From the NCBI GenBank assembly GCA_016861185.1, contig BOKW01000009.1:62001-126000 (forward strand): a stretch of 64,000 nucleotides of DNA. Direction: 5' to 3'. Positions 1 to 8,739 of this stretch are shown in pieces; within the stretch, counting starts at the first letter, position 1; each line of letters starts with the position of its first letter. Below the pieces are notes generated by a model. The model searched no databases. It was not told the origin of the DNA and saw nothing but the letters and a program-made list of their open reading frames with translations. The translations under genes were made by a program, and so were the position numbers. Source of the DNA: Betaproteobacteria bacterium. GTDB taxonomy: Bacteria > Pseudomonadota > Gammaproteobacteria > Burkholderiales > Burkholderiaceae_F.

Positions 1-12
1 ACGGGTCCACAC

Positions 13-1107
13 TCACTGAACCGTCAATCCGCGCGGCGGCGCCGGCGGGGTTGAATCGACAGGGGGCGACTGGCTCGCCGCGTGTCGGTACGCGTAGACC
101 CGCGAACTGTCAAAGTCGAACGTAAGAACCAGCACGAGCCCATATGTGCTCACGGGAATGAGCGCACGGTGGATGATGCGGTTGCTGTTCGACGCGAACG
201 CCGGTACGGACGAGCCGTTGAGCGCACGCCACTGGTTCCCCGCGACGTCATACTCGAAGAAACCACCCGTGGAAGAGAACAGCAGGTGACGGCCCGAAGC
301 GGGATCCCACACGATCAATCCGCTCATGACTCCAATCGGCGCGGGCGCCGACGCCACCGGAGTTATGCGCAGAGATGCGTCGATCTTGTAAACGTTCTGG
401 CTGCCATTGCCGCCGCCGAACAGAACGATCCGATGCGTCGGGTTGTAGTTGGCAACGTTGTTGTAGGGGCCCATCGGCAGATTGGACGCCAGACGCTCCC
501 ACGCGCTTGCGCCGTCGCGCAGCAGATGCACCTCGCCGCCGCCCATCAGCAGCAGTCCGTTCGCGTCAGGGAAGTACTCGAGCGCAATTGCAACCTGAGG
601 GTTCGGCGCCGCGGGCAGCTTGGTCCAGGTCTTGCTCGCCCGCGTCCAGCGATAGACCTCGGTCGAGTTGAACTTGCGCGCGAAAAGGTCGCCCGTGCGC
701 GGATCGATGCTGGTCTGATCAAAGTTATGGACCAGGCTGTAGCAACTCGGCGAGGGCGAGCAGTCCCAGTACGGCTTCGCCTCGATGCCCCAGCGGTTCG
801 TCGCTTCCGCGTACGAGATGTGTTTCAGCAGCCGCCCGCCGTGCCCTTGGCCGATGTAATGCAACTCACGCGTCAACGGGTTCCAGTGCCCCTCATTCGC
901 GTAGTTCAGGATGTTGTCCGCGCAATCGGAGCCGGTACAGGAGATCAAGAGGTCGGTGTTGTAGCCGCTGCCGTCAGTCGCGGTGTTGAGGACAGCCCAC
1001 TGCCCCGGCTGGAGTTGTGCGGCAACGTCGCTCAGGCGAGAGGCGTATCCCGGCCCCGACCACGCCGCCATCGCGACCGCAAGTGCAACCACCAAACGAA
1101 CAACCAT
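13..1107 (-). CDS. secreted Kelch-like beta-propeller protein ending in an FN3 stub
   Basis: The 364-residue protein starts with a Sec signal peptide (hydrophobic residues 5-20, cleavage near the GYAS at 20-23). The body has repeated segments typical of Kelch or galactose-oxidase-like propellers: W-x-P-x-T near residue 75, several FGGG or MGGG turns, and recurring W-R-W strands. An extracellular or periplasmic location is expected; no enzymatic residue could be assigned. The last residues (STPPAPPRGLTVQ) look like the opening strand of a fibronectin type III domain, but a TGA stops the frame there, so the C-terminal domain is missing or displaced. The ATG at 1107 is preceded by GGAG. The gene lies 32 nt after the FN3 lipoprotein gene on the same strand and is probably cotranscribed with it. 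Confidence 0.75.
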   Translation of the reverse strand: MVVRLVVALAVAMAAWSGPGYASRLSDVAAQLQPGQWAVLNTATDGSGYNTDLLISCTGSDCADNILNYANEGHWNPLTRELHYIGQGHGGRLLKHISYAEATNRWGIEAKPYWDCSPSPSCYSLVHNFDQTSIDPRTGDLFARKFNSTEVYRWTRASKTWTKLPAAPNPQVAIALEYFPDANGLLLMGGGEVHLLRDGASAWERLASNLPMGPYNNVANYNPTHRIVLFGGGNGSQNVYKIDASLRITPVASAPAPIGVMSGLIVWDPASGRHLLFSSTGGFFEYDVAGNQWRALNGSSVPAFASNSNRIIHRALIPVSTYGLVLVLTFDFDSSRVYAYRHAASQSPPVDSTPPAPPRGLTVQ

Positions 1108-1139
1108 GAGTGACTTCTCCGTGCGTTCTTTGCGCCGCC

Positions 1140-1586
1140 CTACTGGATCGCTTTACTCACTTCTGGGGAGTAGTCGCTCTCGTTGCCCGCGCCGTCGTAG
1201 GCGGTAACGGCGAAATAGTAGGTTCTGCCGGCCTGCAGGTTGGAGACCGCATACGTCAGTCCCCCACCGGCATCGATCCCACTGCCGCGCGCCTGCGCGT
1301 ACGTGCGCGAAGATGTTCCGTAGTAAACACGGTAGCCGCGCACATCCGTATCCGTCGAAACGGACCAAGAGAGCACCGCCGTGCCGGCGGGCGGCGGCGC
1401 CGGAGAAGGACCGGGCGGCGGCGCCGGGGGCGGGCTCGGGGGGGGTGTCGGCGTCGGACTAGGCTGCGGCGCAGAGCCCCCAGGAGCGTCGCCGTTCCAG
1501 GCGCTCTCACCATCGGTGCTGCCACAACCACCCAGCAAGACCAAGCCGGACGCTGCGACGGCACAAACGAACAACCGCTTCAACAT
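1140..1586 (-). CDS. FN3-domain lipoprotein with a Pro-rich linker
   Basis: This 148-residue protein has a lipoprotein signal peptide with lipobox LGGC (Cys21), a Pro/Ser/Thr-rich linker from about 37 to 66, then one fibronectin type III domain (about 67-148: the LSW strand, GYRVYYGT, a YYFAVTAYD strand and the NESDYS turn). It is predicted to be anchored in the outer membrane and to display one FN3 domain. AGGGG lies five bases before the ATG. The neighbouring Kelch-like protein ends in the beginning of an FN3 domain, so the two may act together. No specific ligand or role can be named. Confidence 0.75.
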   Translation of the reverse strand: MLKRLFVCAVAASGLVLLGGCGSTDGESAWNGDAPGGSAPQPSPTPTPPPSPPPAPPPGPSPAPPPAGTAVLSWSVSTDTDVRGYRVYYGTSSRTYAQARGSGIDAGGGLTYAVSNLQAGRTYYFAVTAYDGAGNESDYSPEVSKAIQ

Positions 1587-1663
1587 TGGTCCCCTCAGCT
1601 TGAAGAAACGCCCGCACGATGACGAGCACTCTTCGAACGATCTCTCTGCGAGGCGGATTATCG

Positions 1664-1679
1664 TGCAGCGACCGGGCCT
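1664..1679 (-). promoter_or_regulatory. weak sigma-54-type -24/-12 candidate
   Basis: On the minus strand the motif reads AGGCCCGGTCGCTGCA. It has the GG-N10-GC core but differs from the consensus (TGGCACG-N4-TTGCW) at three positions. It lies in the 128-nt gap before the FN3 lipoprotein, with a predicted start near 1653. The match is weak and could be chance in GC-rich DNA. Confidence 0.22.
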
Positions 1680-1714
1680 CTCCCTCCCTCCGGAGCGCTA
1701 ATCCTTTCAGGGCG

Positions 1715-2941
1715 TCAGAGCAGTACCTCCAACGGCTCTGGATGACCAAGGAATCGCGTCGGGCTCGCGGTCAGGCCGTAGGCGCCCGATTGCAGCACGA
1801 CGATCAGCGAATCCTCTTGTGCCGCGCCGATCTCCACTCGATCGCCGAGCAGATCAAGCGGCGTACAAAGGGGACCGACGACGGACACAACCTCCCTGGG
1901 GCCAGAGCAGACCTGCGTGCCGTTGCAGACGGGGTAGTTCTTTCGGATGACCTGGCCGAAGTTCCCGGACGCGGCCAGATGGTGATGCAGTCCGCCGTCG
2001 GTCACCAAAAATACTTCGCCGCGTGAAACCTTGCGGTCGACGACGCGGCACACGTAAATGCCGGACTCGCCAACGATGTAGCGGCCGAGCTCGATGACGA
2101 GCTCCACACGGTCAAACTCCCGCTCAGCTCGCTGCGCAAGCGCGGCCAGGTTCTCGCCGATGGGTTTCAGCTCGAGCGGCGCCTCGCCCGGAAAGTAGGG
2201 GATCCCGAAGCCCCCGCCGAGGTTGATCACACGCACCGGTGCCGGCGCGGATTGCGCAAGCCGTGACGCCAGGTCGAACGCCTTCACCTGAGACTCGCAG
2301 ATCGACGCCGCGCGCAGATTCTGCGAGCCGGAGAAGATGTGAAAGCCCTGGAATGAGAGTCCCCGCCGCCCGATCTCCTCCAACGCTTGCGGCACCCGCT
2401 CGGCGTCGATGCCGAATTGTTTCGGGCCGCCCCCCATTCTCATCCCGGAGGACTTCAGCTCGAAGTCGGGATTGACGCGCACAGCCACGCGTGCCGGCAC
2501 GCCGAGCCGCTGCGAGATGTTTTCCAGAAGACGGACTTCGCGCAGCGACTCAATGTTGATCAGGATTCCGGCCGCCACCGCCGCCGCAAGCTCTGCTTCC
2601 TGCTTGCCCGGGCCGGCAAAGCTGATGTCGTGCGCCGACATGCCCGCGTCCAGCGCAACGCGCAGCTCGCCGGCCGACGCGACATCGAGTCCGTCCACCA
2701 GTTGCGCGATGTGCGTCACGACCGCCGGCATCGGGTTCGCCTTCACTGCGTAGTGCAGGCTGATCGTTTCGGGAAGCGCCGCGCGCAGTTCGGCGATGCG
2801 TCGGCTGATCAATGCGCGGTCGTAGGCGTAGAACGGCGTGCGGCCGACGCGGGCGGCCAGCCGCGACAGCTTGACGCCGCCGACCACCAGCTCGTCATCT
2901 TCGACGGCAAACAAGCCGAAGCGAGGAAGCCTTTCGCTCAT
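1715..2941 (-). CDS. PLP-dependent decarboxylase, exosortase A system-associated
   Basis: A 408-residue fold-type III enzyme of the ornithine/diaminopimelate decarboxylase superfamily, matching the XrtA-associated decarboxylase family (TIGR03099). The PLP lysine is in YAVKAN (Lys67). Glycine-rich phosphate-binding segments (VINLGGGFGIPYF) and a C-terminal GPLCTPLD segment carry the expected active-site Cys. In this family the enzyme travels with an acyl ligase, an acyl carrier protein and two hydrolases; the substrate is not known. The ATG overlaps the ligase stop codon as ATGA (2938-2941), so the pair is translationally coupled. Nothing looks broken and the length is normal. Confidence 0.88.
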   Translation of the reverse strand: MSERLPRFGLFAVEDDELVVGGVKLSRLAARVGRTPFYAYDRALISRRIAELRAALPETISLHYAVKANPMPAVVTHIAQLVDGLDVASAGELRVALDAGMSAHDISFAGPGKQEAELAAAVAAGILINIESLREVRLLENISQRLGVPARVAVRVNPDFELKSSGMRMGGGPKQFGIDAERVPQALEEIGRRGLSFQGFHIFSGSQNLRAASICESQVKAFDLASRLAQSAPAPVRVINLGGGFGIPYFPGEAPLELKPIGENLAALAQRAEREFDRVELVIELGRYIVGESGIYVCRVVDRKVSRGEVFLVTDGGLHHHLAASGNFGQVIRKNYPVCNGTQVCSGPREVVSVVGPLCTPLDLLGDRVEIGAAQEDSLIVVLQSGAYGLTASPTRFLGHPEPLEVLL

Positions 2942-4536
2942 GTCGTCTTCCCCTGCGCGATGTCGGCGAACTCCGCCGCCAGCGCCTTGCGGTCGATCTT
3001 GCCGTTCGGATTGCGTGGCAGCGAGCCCTCCCGGACGGCGACATGCGCCGGGACCATGTAGACGGGCAGCCGCTCGCGGCAGATCGCCAGCAGCTGCTGC
3101 GCCGAGAGCTCGGCCGTCGCCTTCGGCGTCGCCACCAGGACGATGGCCTGCCCGAGCGCCGGGTGCGGCACGCCGAAGGCGGCGCACTCGGCGACCAGCT
3201 GCGTACCGTAAACGATCTCCTCGACTTCGTTGGGGCTCACGCGGTACCCGGACGTCTTGATCATCTCGTCGCGCCGGCCGACGAAGTACAGGAAGCCCTC
3301 CTCGTCCATGCGCACCGTGTCGCCGGAGAACACCGCAATCTCCGGCTGCACCAGACCGGCCTCGCGGCCTGGCAGCGGGCGGTAGCGCTCTGCCGTTTTC
3401 TCCGGATCGTTCCAATAGCCCATGCCGACCAACGCGCCGCGTTGTACGAGTTCGCCGGGCTCGTTCGGCGCGCACGGCGTTCCGTCCTCGCGCAACACCA
3501 AGACCTCCGCGTTCGGGATCGCCTTGCCGATCGAGTCCGGCCGCCGATCCACTTCCTCCGGCGGCAGATACGTGGCGCGAAACGCTTCGGTCAGGCCATA
3601 CATCAGGAACACGCGTGTCCTCGGCAGCACTGAGCGCAGCTGCTTCAGCGTCTCGAACGGCATGCGGCCACCGGTGTTGGCGATGTAGCGCAGGTGCTCC
3701 GTCACCGTCGCCGGCCACTTCAGCTGCGTAAGCTGAATCCACAGCGGCGGCACCGCGGTCAGGCCGGTCACGCGCTCGCGCACGATGGCGTTCAGCACGT
3801 CCTTGGGCACAAGGTAGTTGATCAACACCGCGCGCGCACCGGCATGAAACGCGGTCGTCAACTGGCTGAAGCCGGCGTCGAACGACAGAGGCAGCGCCGC
3901 CAGCAGCACGTCGTCCCGGTTGTTCTCGAGGTAGCTCGCCACGCTCTTGGCGCCGGCGACCATGTTCCGGTGCGACAGCACCACGCCCTTCGGTCGTCCC
4001 GTGCTGCCCGACGTATAAAGGATCGCCAGCACGTCGATGTCGATCACGCGATGCCACGTTGCCTGGGGCGACTCGCACAGCGCGCCCCAGCCATGACACG
4101 CCAGCCCCGGCGGCGCAGACGGCTGCGCCGCGCCCTCCGTCAGCACGACGTGACGCAGGTCGTGGCACTGCGCCAGCGTCTCCGCCAGCAGCGCGAAGCG
4201 TTCGGGCGAGGTGACCAGCACGCGCACGTTGCAGTCGCGCAGGATGTGGCCGACCTGCTCCGCTTTCAGCAGCGGATTGATCGGAACGAACACGCCCCCT
4301 GCCGCCGGTGCACCGAAGGCGGCGGCGACCATCTCGACGCGCTTCTCGAGGTAGATGCCGACGCGTTCGCCGCGCGCCAGGCCGAGCGTCATCAAACCAT
4401 CGGCGAAACGGCCGACGCGCTCGGCCAGTTGCGCGTAGCCGAGGGTCGTTTCGTCGTGGGTGAGCGCCGGTCGGTCCGGCACGCGTTCGGCCGTGCGAAA
4501 GATCAACTCGTGCAGCAGATTGGCTTCTTGTGTCAT
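2938..4536 (-). CDS. acyl-CoA ligase (AMP-forming), exosortase A system-associated
   Basis: The 532-residue ANL-superfamily enzyme matches the XrtA-associated ligase family (TIGR03098). Visible motifs are the phosphate loop YTSGSTGRPKG near 174-184, MYGLTEA, the SGD hinge region followed by FVGRRDEMIKTSGYRVSP, and the C-terminal NGKIDRKAL with its catalytic lysine. It should adenylate a carboxylate and pass it to a thiol, most likely the acyl carrier protein encoded at 6706. The ATG at 4536 overlaps the upstream stop by four bases (ATGA), which selects this start over one 27 codons earlier inside the upstream gene. The substrate is not known. Confidence 0.88.
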   Translation of the reverse strand: MTQEANLLHELIFRTAERVPDRPALTHDETTLGYAQLAERVGRFADGLMTLGLARGERVGIYLEKRVEMVAAAFGAPAAGGVFVPINPLLKAEQVGHILRDCNVRVLVTSPERFALLAETLAQCHDLRHVVLTEGAAQPSAPPGLACHGWGALCESPQATWHRVIDIDVLAILYTSGSTGRPKGVVLSHRNMVAGAKSVASYLENNRDDVLLAALPLSFDAGFSQLTTAFHAGARAVLINYLVPKDVLNAIVRERVTGLTAVPPLWIQLTQLKWPATVTEHLRYIANTGGRMPFETLKQLRSVLPRTRVFLMYGLTEAFRATYLPPEEVDRRPDSIGKAIPNAEVLVLREDGTPCAPNEPGELVQRGALVGMGYWNDPEKTAERYRPLPGREAGLVQPEIAVFSGDTVRMDEEGFLYFVGRRDEMIKTSGYRVSPNEVEEIVYGTQLVAECAAFGVPHPALGQAIVLVATPKATAELSAQQLLAICRERLPVYMVPAHVAVREGSLPRNPNGKIDRKALAAEFADIAQGKTT

Positions 4537-5255
4537 TGCTCTGTTCTGATGAATGGCTGCGCGCCCGCGCACCCGGCGGCGGAGAGGAAGTAGACGGGGT
4601 ACATGTCTTCGCGCCAACCGAAGTGCACGTACGGCGGGAGCGACGCGAACGATACCTGCAGCCGCCCGGCGACGAGAAACAGGGCGCCGCCGAGCGGGCG
4701 CGCGCCGAGACGCGCGTGGGCGGCGAGCGATTCGGCGTTAAAGGCGGAGATGCGGCTGAACGTCCAAGCATATCCGCGCGCGCGTAATTCGCGGTGCGCG
4801 TAGTCCCACAGCCGCGCGAACAGGCGCCCGAACCTGAATTCGGGCTCCACGTACACGTCGAAGTCCCACACCGCAACGTCAGGGTCGAAACGGTAGCGGC
4901 AGCGGACCTCGTCCTCGACGTACTCGCACTCCTTGTACCAGAGGCAGCCGACGACGCGCCCCGAGCGGATCGCCGCAAGGCAACGGGCGCCGTCGGCGAA
5001 ACGGCGCGCGATGACGGCAGGCGGCCGCGGCAACTGCGCCACCAGTGGATCACCCGCGGCAAGGCTGCGCAGTTCGATCGCGCCGCCGCGCGCAGGCCCG
5101 GCTTGGCCCTCGGCCGAAACGGGCTGTGCAACGAATCGGTAGCCGATTACGCGCACCCGCCCGCGTGTGGCCACCTCGCACACGCGGGCGAGCGCGTAAC
5201 AGATCGCGACACCTGCGCCCACGCTCCTTGCCAAGTGCCTTACGGATGAAAGCAT
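4533..5255 (-). CDS. GNAT-like acyltransferase in the XrtA accessory operon
   Basis: A 240-residue protein with the hallmarks of a GNAT fold in its C-terminal half: the WDFDVYVEPEFRFGRLFARLWD segment around residues 130-150 resembles the acetyl-CoA-binding helix, followed by a paired SRISAFN...H.RLGARPLG segment typical of the last GNAT strands. The N-terminal 20 residues are hydrophobic and may contact the membrane. It probably transfers an acyl or aminoacyl group to a sugar or amino group, given the ligase, decarboxylase and carrier protein nearby. The gene overlaps the ligase start by four bases and begins 12 nt after the glycosyltransferase stop. Confidence 0.68.
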   Translation of the reverse strand: MLSSVRHLARSVGAGVAICYALARVCEVATRGRVRVIGYRFVAQPVSAEGQAGPARGGAIELRSLAAGDPLVAQLPRPPAVIARRFADGARCLAAIRSGRVVGCLWYKECEYVEDEVRCRYRFDPDVAVWDFDVYVEPEFRFGRLFARLWDYAHRELRARGYAWTFSRISAFNAESLAAHARLGARPLGGALFLVAGRLQVSFASLPPYVHFGWREDMYPVYFLSAAGCAGAQPFIRTEQ

Positions 5256-5266
5256 GCGGACTTGCT

Positions 5267-6502
5267 TCAGGCGTTGCCCGGATCGGCGCGCACGGCCCGT
5301 TCGAGCACCGCAGCCAGCTCCCGCGTCCGGCTCTGCCGGCTGCACGCGTCGACGGCAGCAGGCTCCGGCAACGCGCCCGCCAGATCGGCCATAAACCGCG
5401 GCAGGATGGCCTCGATGGCCGCCGCGTCTTCGAGCGCCGCGATGTAGCGCACGCCGCAGCGGCGCAGCAGGTCGGCTGTATCGCCCTGCGGGTCGGTCAA
5501 GCCGAGCAGCGGCCGCTGCGCACGCAGATACTCGTACACCTTGGCAGGGATCTGTTCGTTGCAATTCGCCGCCTGCAGCACGAGCAGGCCGTCGGCGCGG
5601 CGCATCTCGTCGAGCGCCTGCCGGTACGGCAGCGGTGCTGCGATCTCGATCAAATCGTCGACGTCGTACTTCCGCGCCAGCGCCCACAGCAGATCGTCGT
5701 GCGCAGGGGCGCGAAAGCGCACGAGAAGATCGGCCGCGCGACCCGCGCGCTTCAGCGCGCTCAGCGCAGCAAAAAGCTGGGTCGGATCGCGTTCCGACGG
5801 ATAGACGATGCCGCTGTGCAGCAGCGTTCGGCGCCCCGGCACGAGCGGCGGGCCATCGGCCGCGAGCCCGACGAAGCTTTGCTCGTCAAAGCCGTTCTCG
5901 ATCACCGTCACTCGGTCGGCGGACGCCGGATAGCGCCGGCGATAGGTCGCGGCCGCACTGCGGCTCGTGAACACGCTCGCCCGCGCGGCTCTCACGGCGC
6001 GTTCCTCGATGCGTTTGAACGCACGCCAGGTGGCGGCGTCCGGCGGGTAGCCGTCCTGCGCCATCGGGTCGCGAAAGTCGGCGATCCAGGGCAGTCCGCT
6101 GAGCAGCGAGAGCCAACGACCAACGATGTGTGCCGTTGCGATCGGATAGGTACTCCAGAGCGCCGTCGGCCGGTACCTGCGCACGAGATCCAAGCCGGCT
6201 GGAATCGCCGCCAGCGCCCAACTGATCCAACGATCGGGACGAGCGAGCACCGCCGGATAACGCCCGCGCAGCGCCAAGTGGCGGGAAGCGTCCAGACACC
6301 AGGCCCGCCGTATAACCAAGCCCGCCGGAATCTCGCGCAACAGATCGTCCGAAACCCTTTCGTAGGCACGCTCGGAAGCCGTCAGTACGAGTGGCTCCCA
6401 ACCAAGCGCCGGCAGATGTTGCGCGAATCGCAGCGTGCGTTGGATTCCGCTGCTTACGGCCAGCGGGGGAAAGTGGAAGGCGATCATCAGGACGCGTTGC
6501 AT
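5267..6502 (-). CDS. glycosyltransferase, GT4-like
   Basis: A 411-residue GT-B type glycosyltransferase. The N-terminal domain opens with VLMIAFHFPPLAVSSGIQR, the usual acceptor-side motif of group 1 enzymes; the middle has WIADFRDPMAQDGYP and VIENGFDE; the donor half has IPAKVYEYLRAQRPLLGL, where the glutamates of the E-x7-E donor motif are expected. It acts in the cytoplasm on a lipid-linked glycan, probably the exopolysaccharide built by the XrtA locus. ATG 6502 was chosen because the protein begins with the standard first strand there; longer starts run into the divergent promoter region. Confidence 0.85.
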   Translation of the reverse strand: MQRVLMIAFHFPPLAVSSGIQRTLRFAQHLPALGWEPLVLTASERAYERVSDDLLREIPAGLVIRRAWCLDASRHLALRGRYPAVLARPDRWISWALAAIPAGLDLVRRYRPTALWSTYPIATAHIVGRWLSLLSGLPWIADFRDPMAQDGYPPDAATWRAFKRIEERAVRAARASVFTSRSAAATYRRRYPASADRVTVIENGFDEQSFVGLAADGPPLVPGRRTLLHSGIVYPSERDPTQLFAALSALKRAGRAADLLVRFRAPAHDDLLWALARKYDVDDLIEIAAPLPYRQALDEMRRADGLLVLQAANCNEQIPAKVYEYLRAQRPLLGLTDPQGDTADLLRRCGVRYIAALEDAAAIEAILPRFMADLAGALPEPAAVDACSRQSRTRELAAVLERAVRADPGNA

Positions 6503-6705
6503 CGTCTTTTTCCATGGTCGTGCCCGGGCCCGCGCGCGCAGAATCCATCGCGATGCTCGCGCATAGCCGTTGCCGGCACCGGATCGCCCGCCCCACATAT
6601 CCCATGTTTGCGTGACGGTTTGTATACTAGCCGGGCAGTTCGCAGTTCGTCGAATTGCTCGACCGATTCGCCCACACATTGCGTCCGCAGGTCAGGAGTG
6701 CGCGC
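6503..6705. promoter_or_regulatory. divergent intergenic region of the XrtA accessory module
   Basis: This 203-nt gap separates the minus-strand glycosyltransferase from the plus-strand acyl carrier protein. It holds the one AT-richer patch nearby (about 6590-6630), including TATACT at 6623-6628 in the plus direction, a good -10 element without a clear -35 at the right spacing. No -24/-12 motif was found on either strand. The plus mRNA carries AGGAG at 6694-6698, seven bases before a TTG start. Confidence 0.45.
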
Positions 6706-6957
6706 TTGGAAACAGAGATCAAGGTCAAGCAAGTTCTCGCCACGGTGTTGAACTTGGGCGATCGCGTCGCCAGGTTCGACGCCGGCACGCCGCTGCTCGG
6801 TGCAGTGCCGGAGCTGGATTCGATGGCGGTGGTGTCGCTGCTGACCGCGCTCGAAGAGAAGTTCGGTTTCACCATCGAGGACGACGAGGTCGACGGACGC
6901 ACGTTCGCCAGCGTCGGCAACCTCGTCGCTTTCGTTCAGAGCAAGCTTGCCGCCTGA
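6706..6957 (+). CDS. acyl carrier protein, exosortase A system-associated
   Basis: An 83-residue acyl carrier protein. The phosphopantetheine site is PELDSM with Ser39, followed by the usual helix II (AVVSLLTALEEKFGF) and acidic helix III (TIEDDEVDGRTF). The start is TTG at 6706, chosen for the AGGAG seven bases upstream and because it gives the normal carrier length; an upstream TTG in the same frame lacks such a site. It should carry the acyl group activated by the divergent acyl ligase, and its stop lies inside the next gene. This carrier, two hydrolases, ligase and decarboxylase are a known XrtA-linked set with unknown product. Confidence 0.88.
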   Translation: METEIKVKQVLATVLNLGDRVARFDAGTPLLGAVPELDSMAVVSLLTALEEKFGFTIEDDEVDGRTFASVGNLVAFVQSKLAA

Positions 6958-7816
6958 CTTGGCCGACGCGTACCAGACGTCCGCGCGCTTCGAAGCGGCT
7001 GCCGGCGGCCCGCGCTTCGTGCTGACCCATCGCCCGCGACGCGCGACCGAGCGCGGCACCGTCGTGCTGGCGCCGCCGTTCGCGGAAGAGATGAACAAGT
7101 GCCGCCGCATGCTCACACAAGCCGCTCGGGCACTGGCCAGCGACGGCTGGCGCGTCGTCCAGGTCGACCTGTATGGCTGCGGTGACAGCGCCGGCGAGTT
7201 TCAGGATGCGACGTGGGACCAGTGGGTCGCCGACTTGGCGCAGGCCGTGGATTCGCACAACCGTGGCGACGGTGCGCTGTGGCTGTGGGGCGTGCGTGCC
7301 GGCGCGCTGCTGTTGCCGCCGCTGCTGCGCGCTCACCCGCACGCCCACGTGCTGCTGTGGCAGCCGGCGCACGACGGCGCAACGATCCTGAACCAGTTCC
7401 TCCGCCTGCACACGTCGGCGGCGCTGCTCGACGGCGACTCGCCGGGCAACCGTGCCAGCCTGCGCCAGCAACTCGCGCGCGGCGAGCCGGTGGAGGTCGC
7501 AGGTTACGTTCTGCCGCCGCGTGTCGCTGACGGTCTCGCAGCCGCGCGGCTCGAGCTTCCCGCGCAGTCCGTCGGCCGGATCGTGTGGCTGGAGGTTGCT
7601 GCGCAAGCGGACGACACGATGCCGACAGCGGCACGCAGGACCCTCGATACCTGGCGCGCAGCGGGGCGCGCGGTCGAGTTCGAGACAGTGGTCGGTCCGC
7701 AGTTCTGGCAAACGGTGGAGATCGCCGAAGCGCCGGAGCTGATCGAGCGGACGCGCAGCGCACTGGCGCGGCCGCGAGCATCGGTTGGCGCCGAGTCGGA
7801 AGGCGCTGGCGCATGA
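6947..7816 (+). CDS. alpha/beta hydrolase 2, exosortase A system-associated
   Basis: This 289-residue alpha/beta-hydrolase-fold protein matches the XrtA-associated hydrolase 2 family (TIGR03101): LAPPFAEEMNKCRRM near residue 42, then VVQVDLYGCGDSAGEF. At the nucleophile elbow, where G-x-S-x-G is expected, the sequence reads WGVRAG, so Ser is replaced by Arg; it may bind rather than hydrolyse, or use another residue. The start is TTG at 6947, overlapping the carrier protein by 11 nt; a second TTG at 6959 is equally possible. The stop overlaps the next start. Confidence 0.82.
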   Translation: MPPDLADAYQTSARFEAAAGGPRFVLTHRPRRATERGTVVLAPPFAEEMNKCRRMLTQAARALASDGWRVVQVDLYGCGDSAGEFQDATWDQWVADLAQAVDSHNRGDGALWLWGVRAGALLLPPLLRAHPHAHVLLWQPAHDGATILNQFLRLHTSAALLDGDSPGNRASLRQQLARGEPVEVAGYVLPPRVADGLAAARLELPAQSVGRIVWLEVAAQADDTMPTAARRTLDTWRAAGRAVEFETVVGPQFWQTVEIAEAPELIERTRSALARPRASVGAESEGAGA

Positions 7817-8739
7817 TGGGTGCCGCGCATCCGGCGACCGCGGAAGTCGGACCACAGGACCCCGCGCACATGACGGCCGACCTGGGCTACTGCGAGTCGC
7901 CCGCGTGGATCCCATGCGGCGAAGACCGCATGTTGGGCGTCCTTTGTGAGCCGGCGGCGGGGCCAGTGGCGCCGCGCGCCGTGCTCATTGTCGTCGGGGG
8001 GCCACAGTATCGGGTCGGCAGTCACCGACAGTTCCTGCGGCTCGCGCGCCGCCTGGCTCGCGGCGGCTACGTCTCGCTGCGCTTCGACTACCGCGGCATG
8101 GGCGACAGCGAGGGTGCGGCGCGTACGTTCGAAGCGATAGGCGACGATATCGATGCCGCGATCGCTTTCCTGCGCGGCCGTTCCGGCGTGCGCTCGATCG
8201 TCGTCTGGGGGCTGTGCGACGCCGCGTCGGCCGCGCTGATGTTCTGCGCCGGAAATCCGCACGTCGGCGGGCTCGTGTTGCTTAACCCCTGGGCGCGCAG
8301 CGACACCACCCTCGCGACCGCGCGCCTGAAACACTACTACGGTCAGCGCCTGCTGGAGATTGACTTCTGGCGGCGCTTGCTGTCCGCGCGTTTCGATTGG
8401 CGCGCATCGCTGCGCGGCCTGGGTGACAGTCTGCGGCGCGCGCTGGACCGCTCCGAGAGGCCCCCGGAAGACGCATTCCAAGCGAGAATGGCAACGGGCT
8501 GGCGGAGCTTCCGAGGTCCGATCCTGCTGGTCCTAAGCGGGCGGGACCTGACGGCAAAGGAGTTCCTCGAACACGCGGCGGCAGACTCGCGCTGGCGAGG
8601 GCTGCTGGCGCGTCCCAACGTGACGCGGGTCGAATTGCCCGCAGCGGATCACACTTTCTCCAGAGCGACATGGCACGCATGGCTCGAGGAAAGAACGCTC
8701 GAATGGCTCGACGGTATGGCGACAGGAAGCGAGCGATGA
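7813..8739 (+). CDS. alpha/beta hydrolase 1, exosortase A system-associated
   Basis: A 308-residue protein of the XrtA-associated hydrolase 1 family (TIGR03100). Clear signatures are IVVGGPQYRVGSHRQF, the LRFDYRGMGDSEG strand-turn and the late LPAADHTFS with the candidate catalytic His. The nucleophile elbow reads WGLCDAA, so Cys occupies the serine position. The start is the first of two adjacent ATGs (7813, 7816), overlapping the previous stop. It likely removes or transfers an acyl group from the carrier protein or a glycan intermediate. A TTG or later ATG start would only trim a variable N-terminus. Confidence 0.84.
   Translation: MMGAAHPATAEVGPQDPAHMTADLGYCESPAWIPCGEDRMLGVLCEPAAGPVAPRAVLIVVGGPQYRVGSHRQFLRLARRLARGGYVSLRFDYRGMGDSEGAARTFEAIGDDIDAAIAFLRGRSGVRSIVVWGLCDAASAALMFCAGNPHVGGLVLLNPWARSDTTLATARLKHYYGQRLLEIDFWRRLLSARFDWRASLRGLGDSLRRALDRSERPPEDAFQARMATGWRSFRGPILLVLSGRDLTAKEFLEHAAADSRWRGLLARPNVTRVELPAADHTFSRATWHAWLEERTLEWLDGMATGSER

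Noticed and set aside
5045-6751. A plus-strand open frame of 568 codons
   Set aside because: It overlaps the minus-strand glycosyltransferase and GNAT-like genes in the opposite direction and has no recognisable domain.
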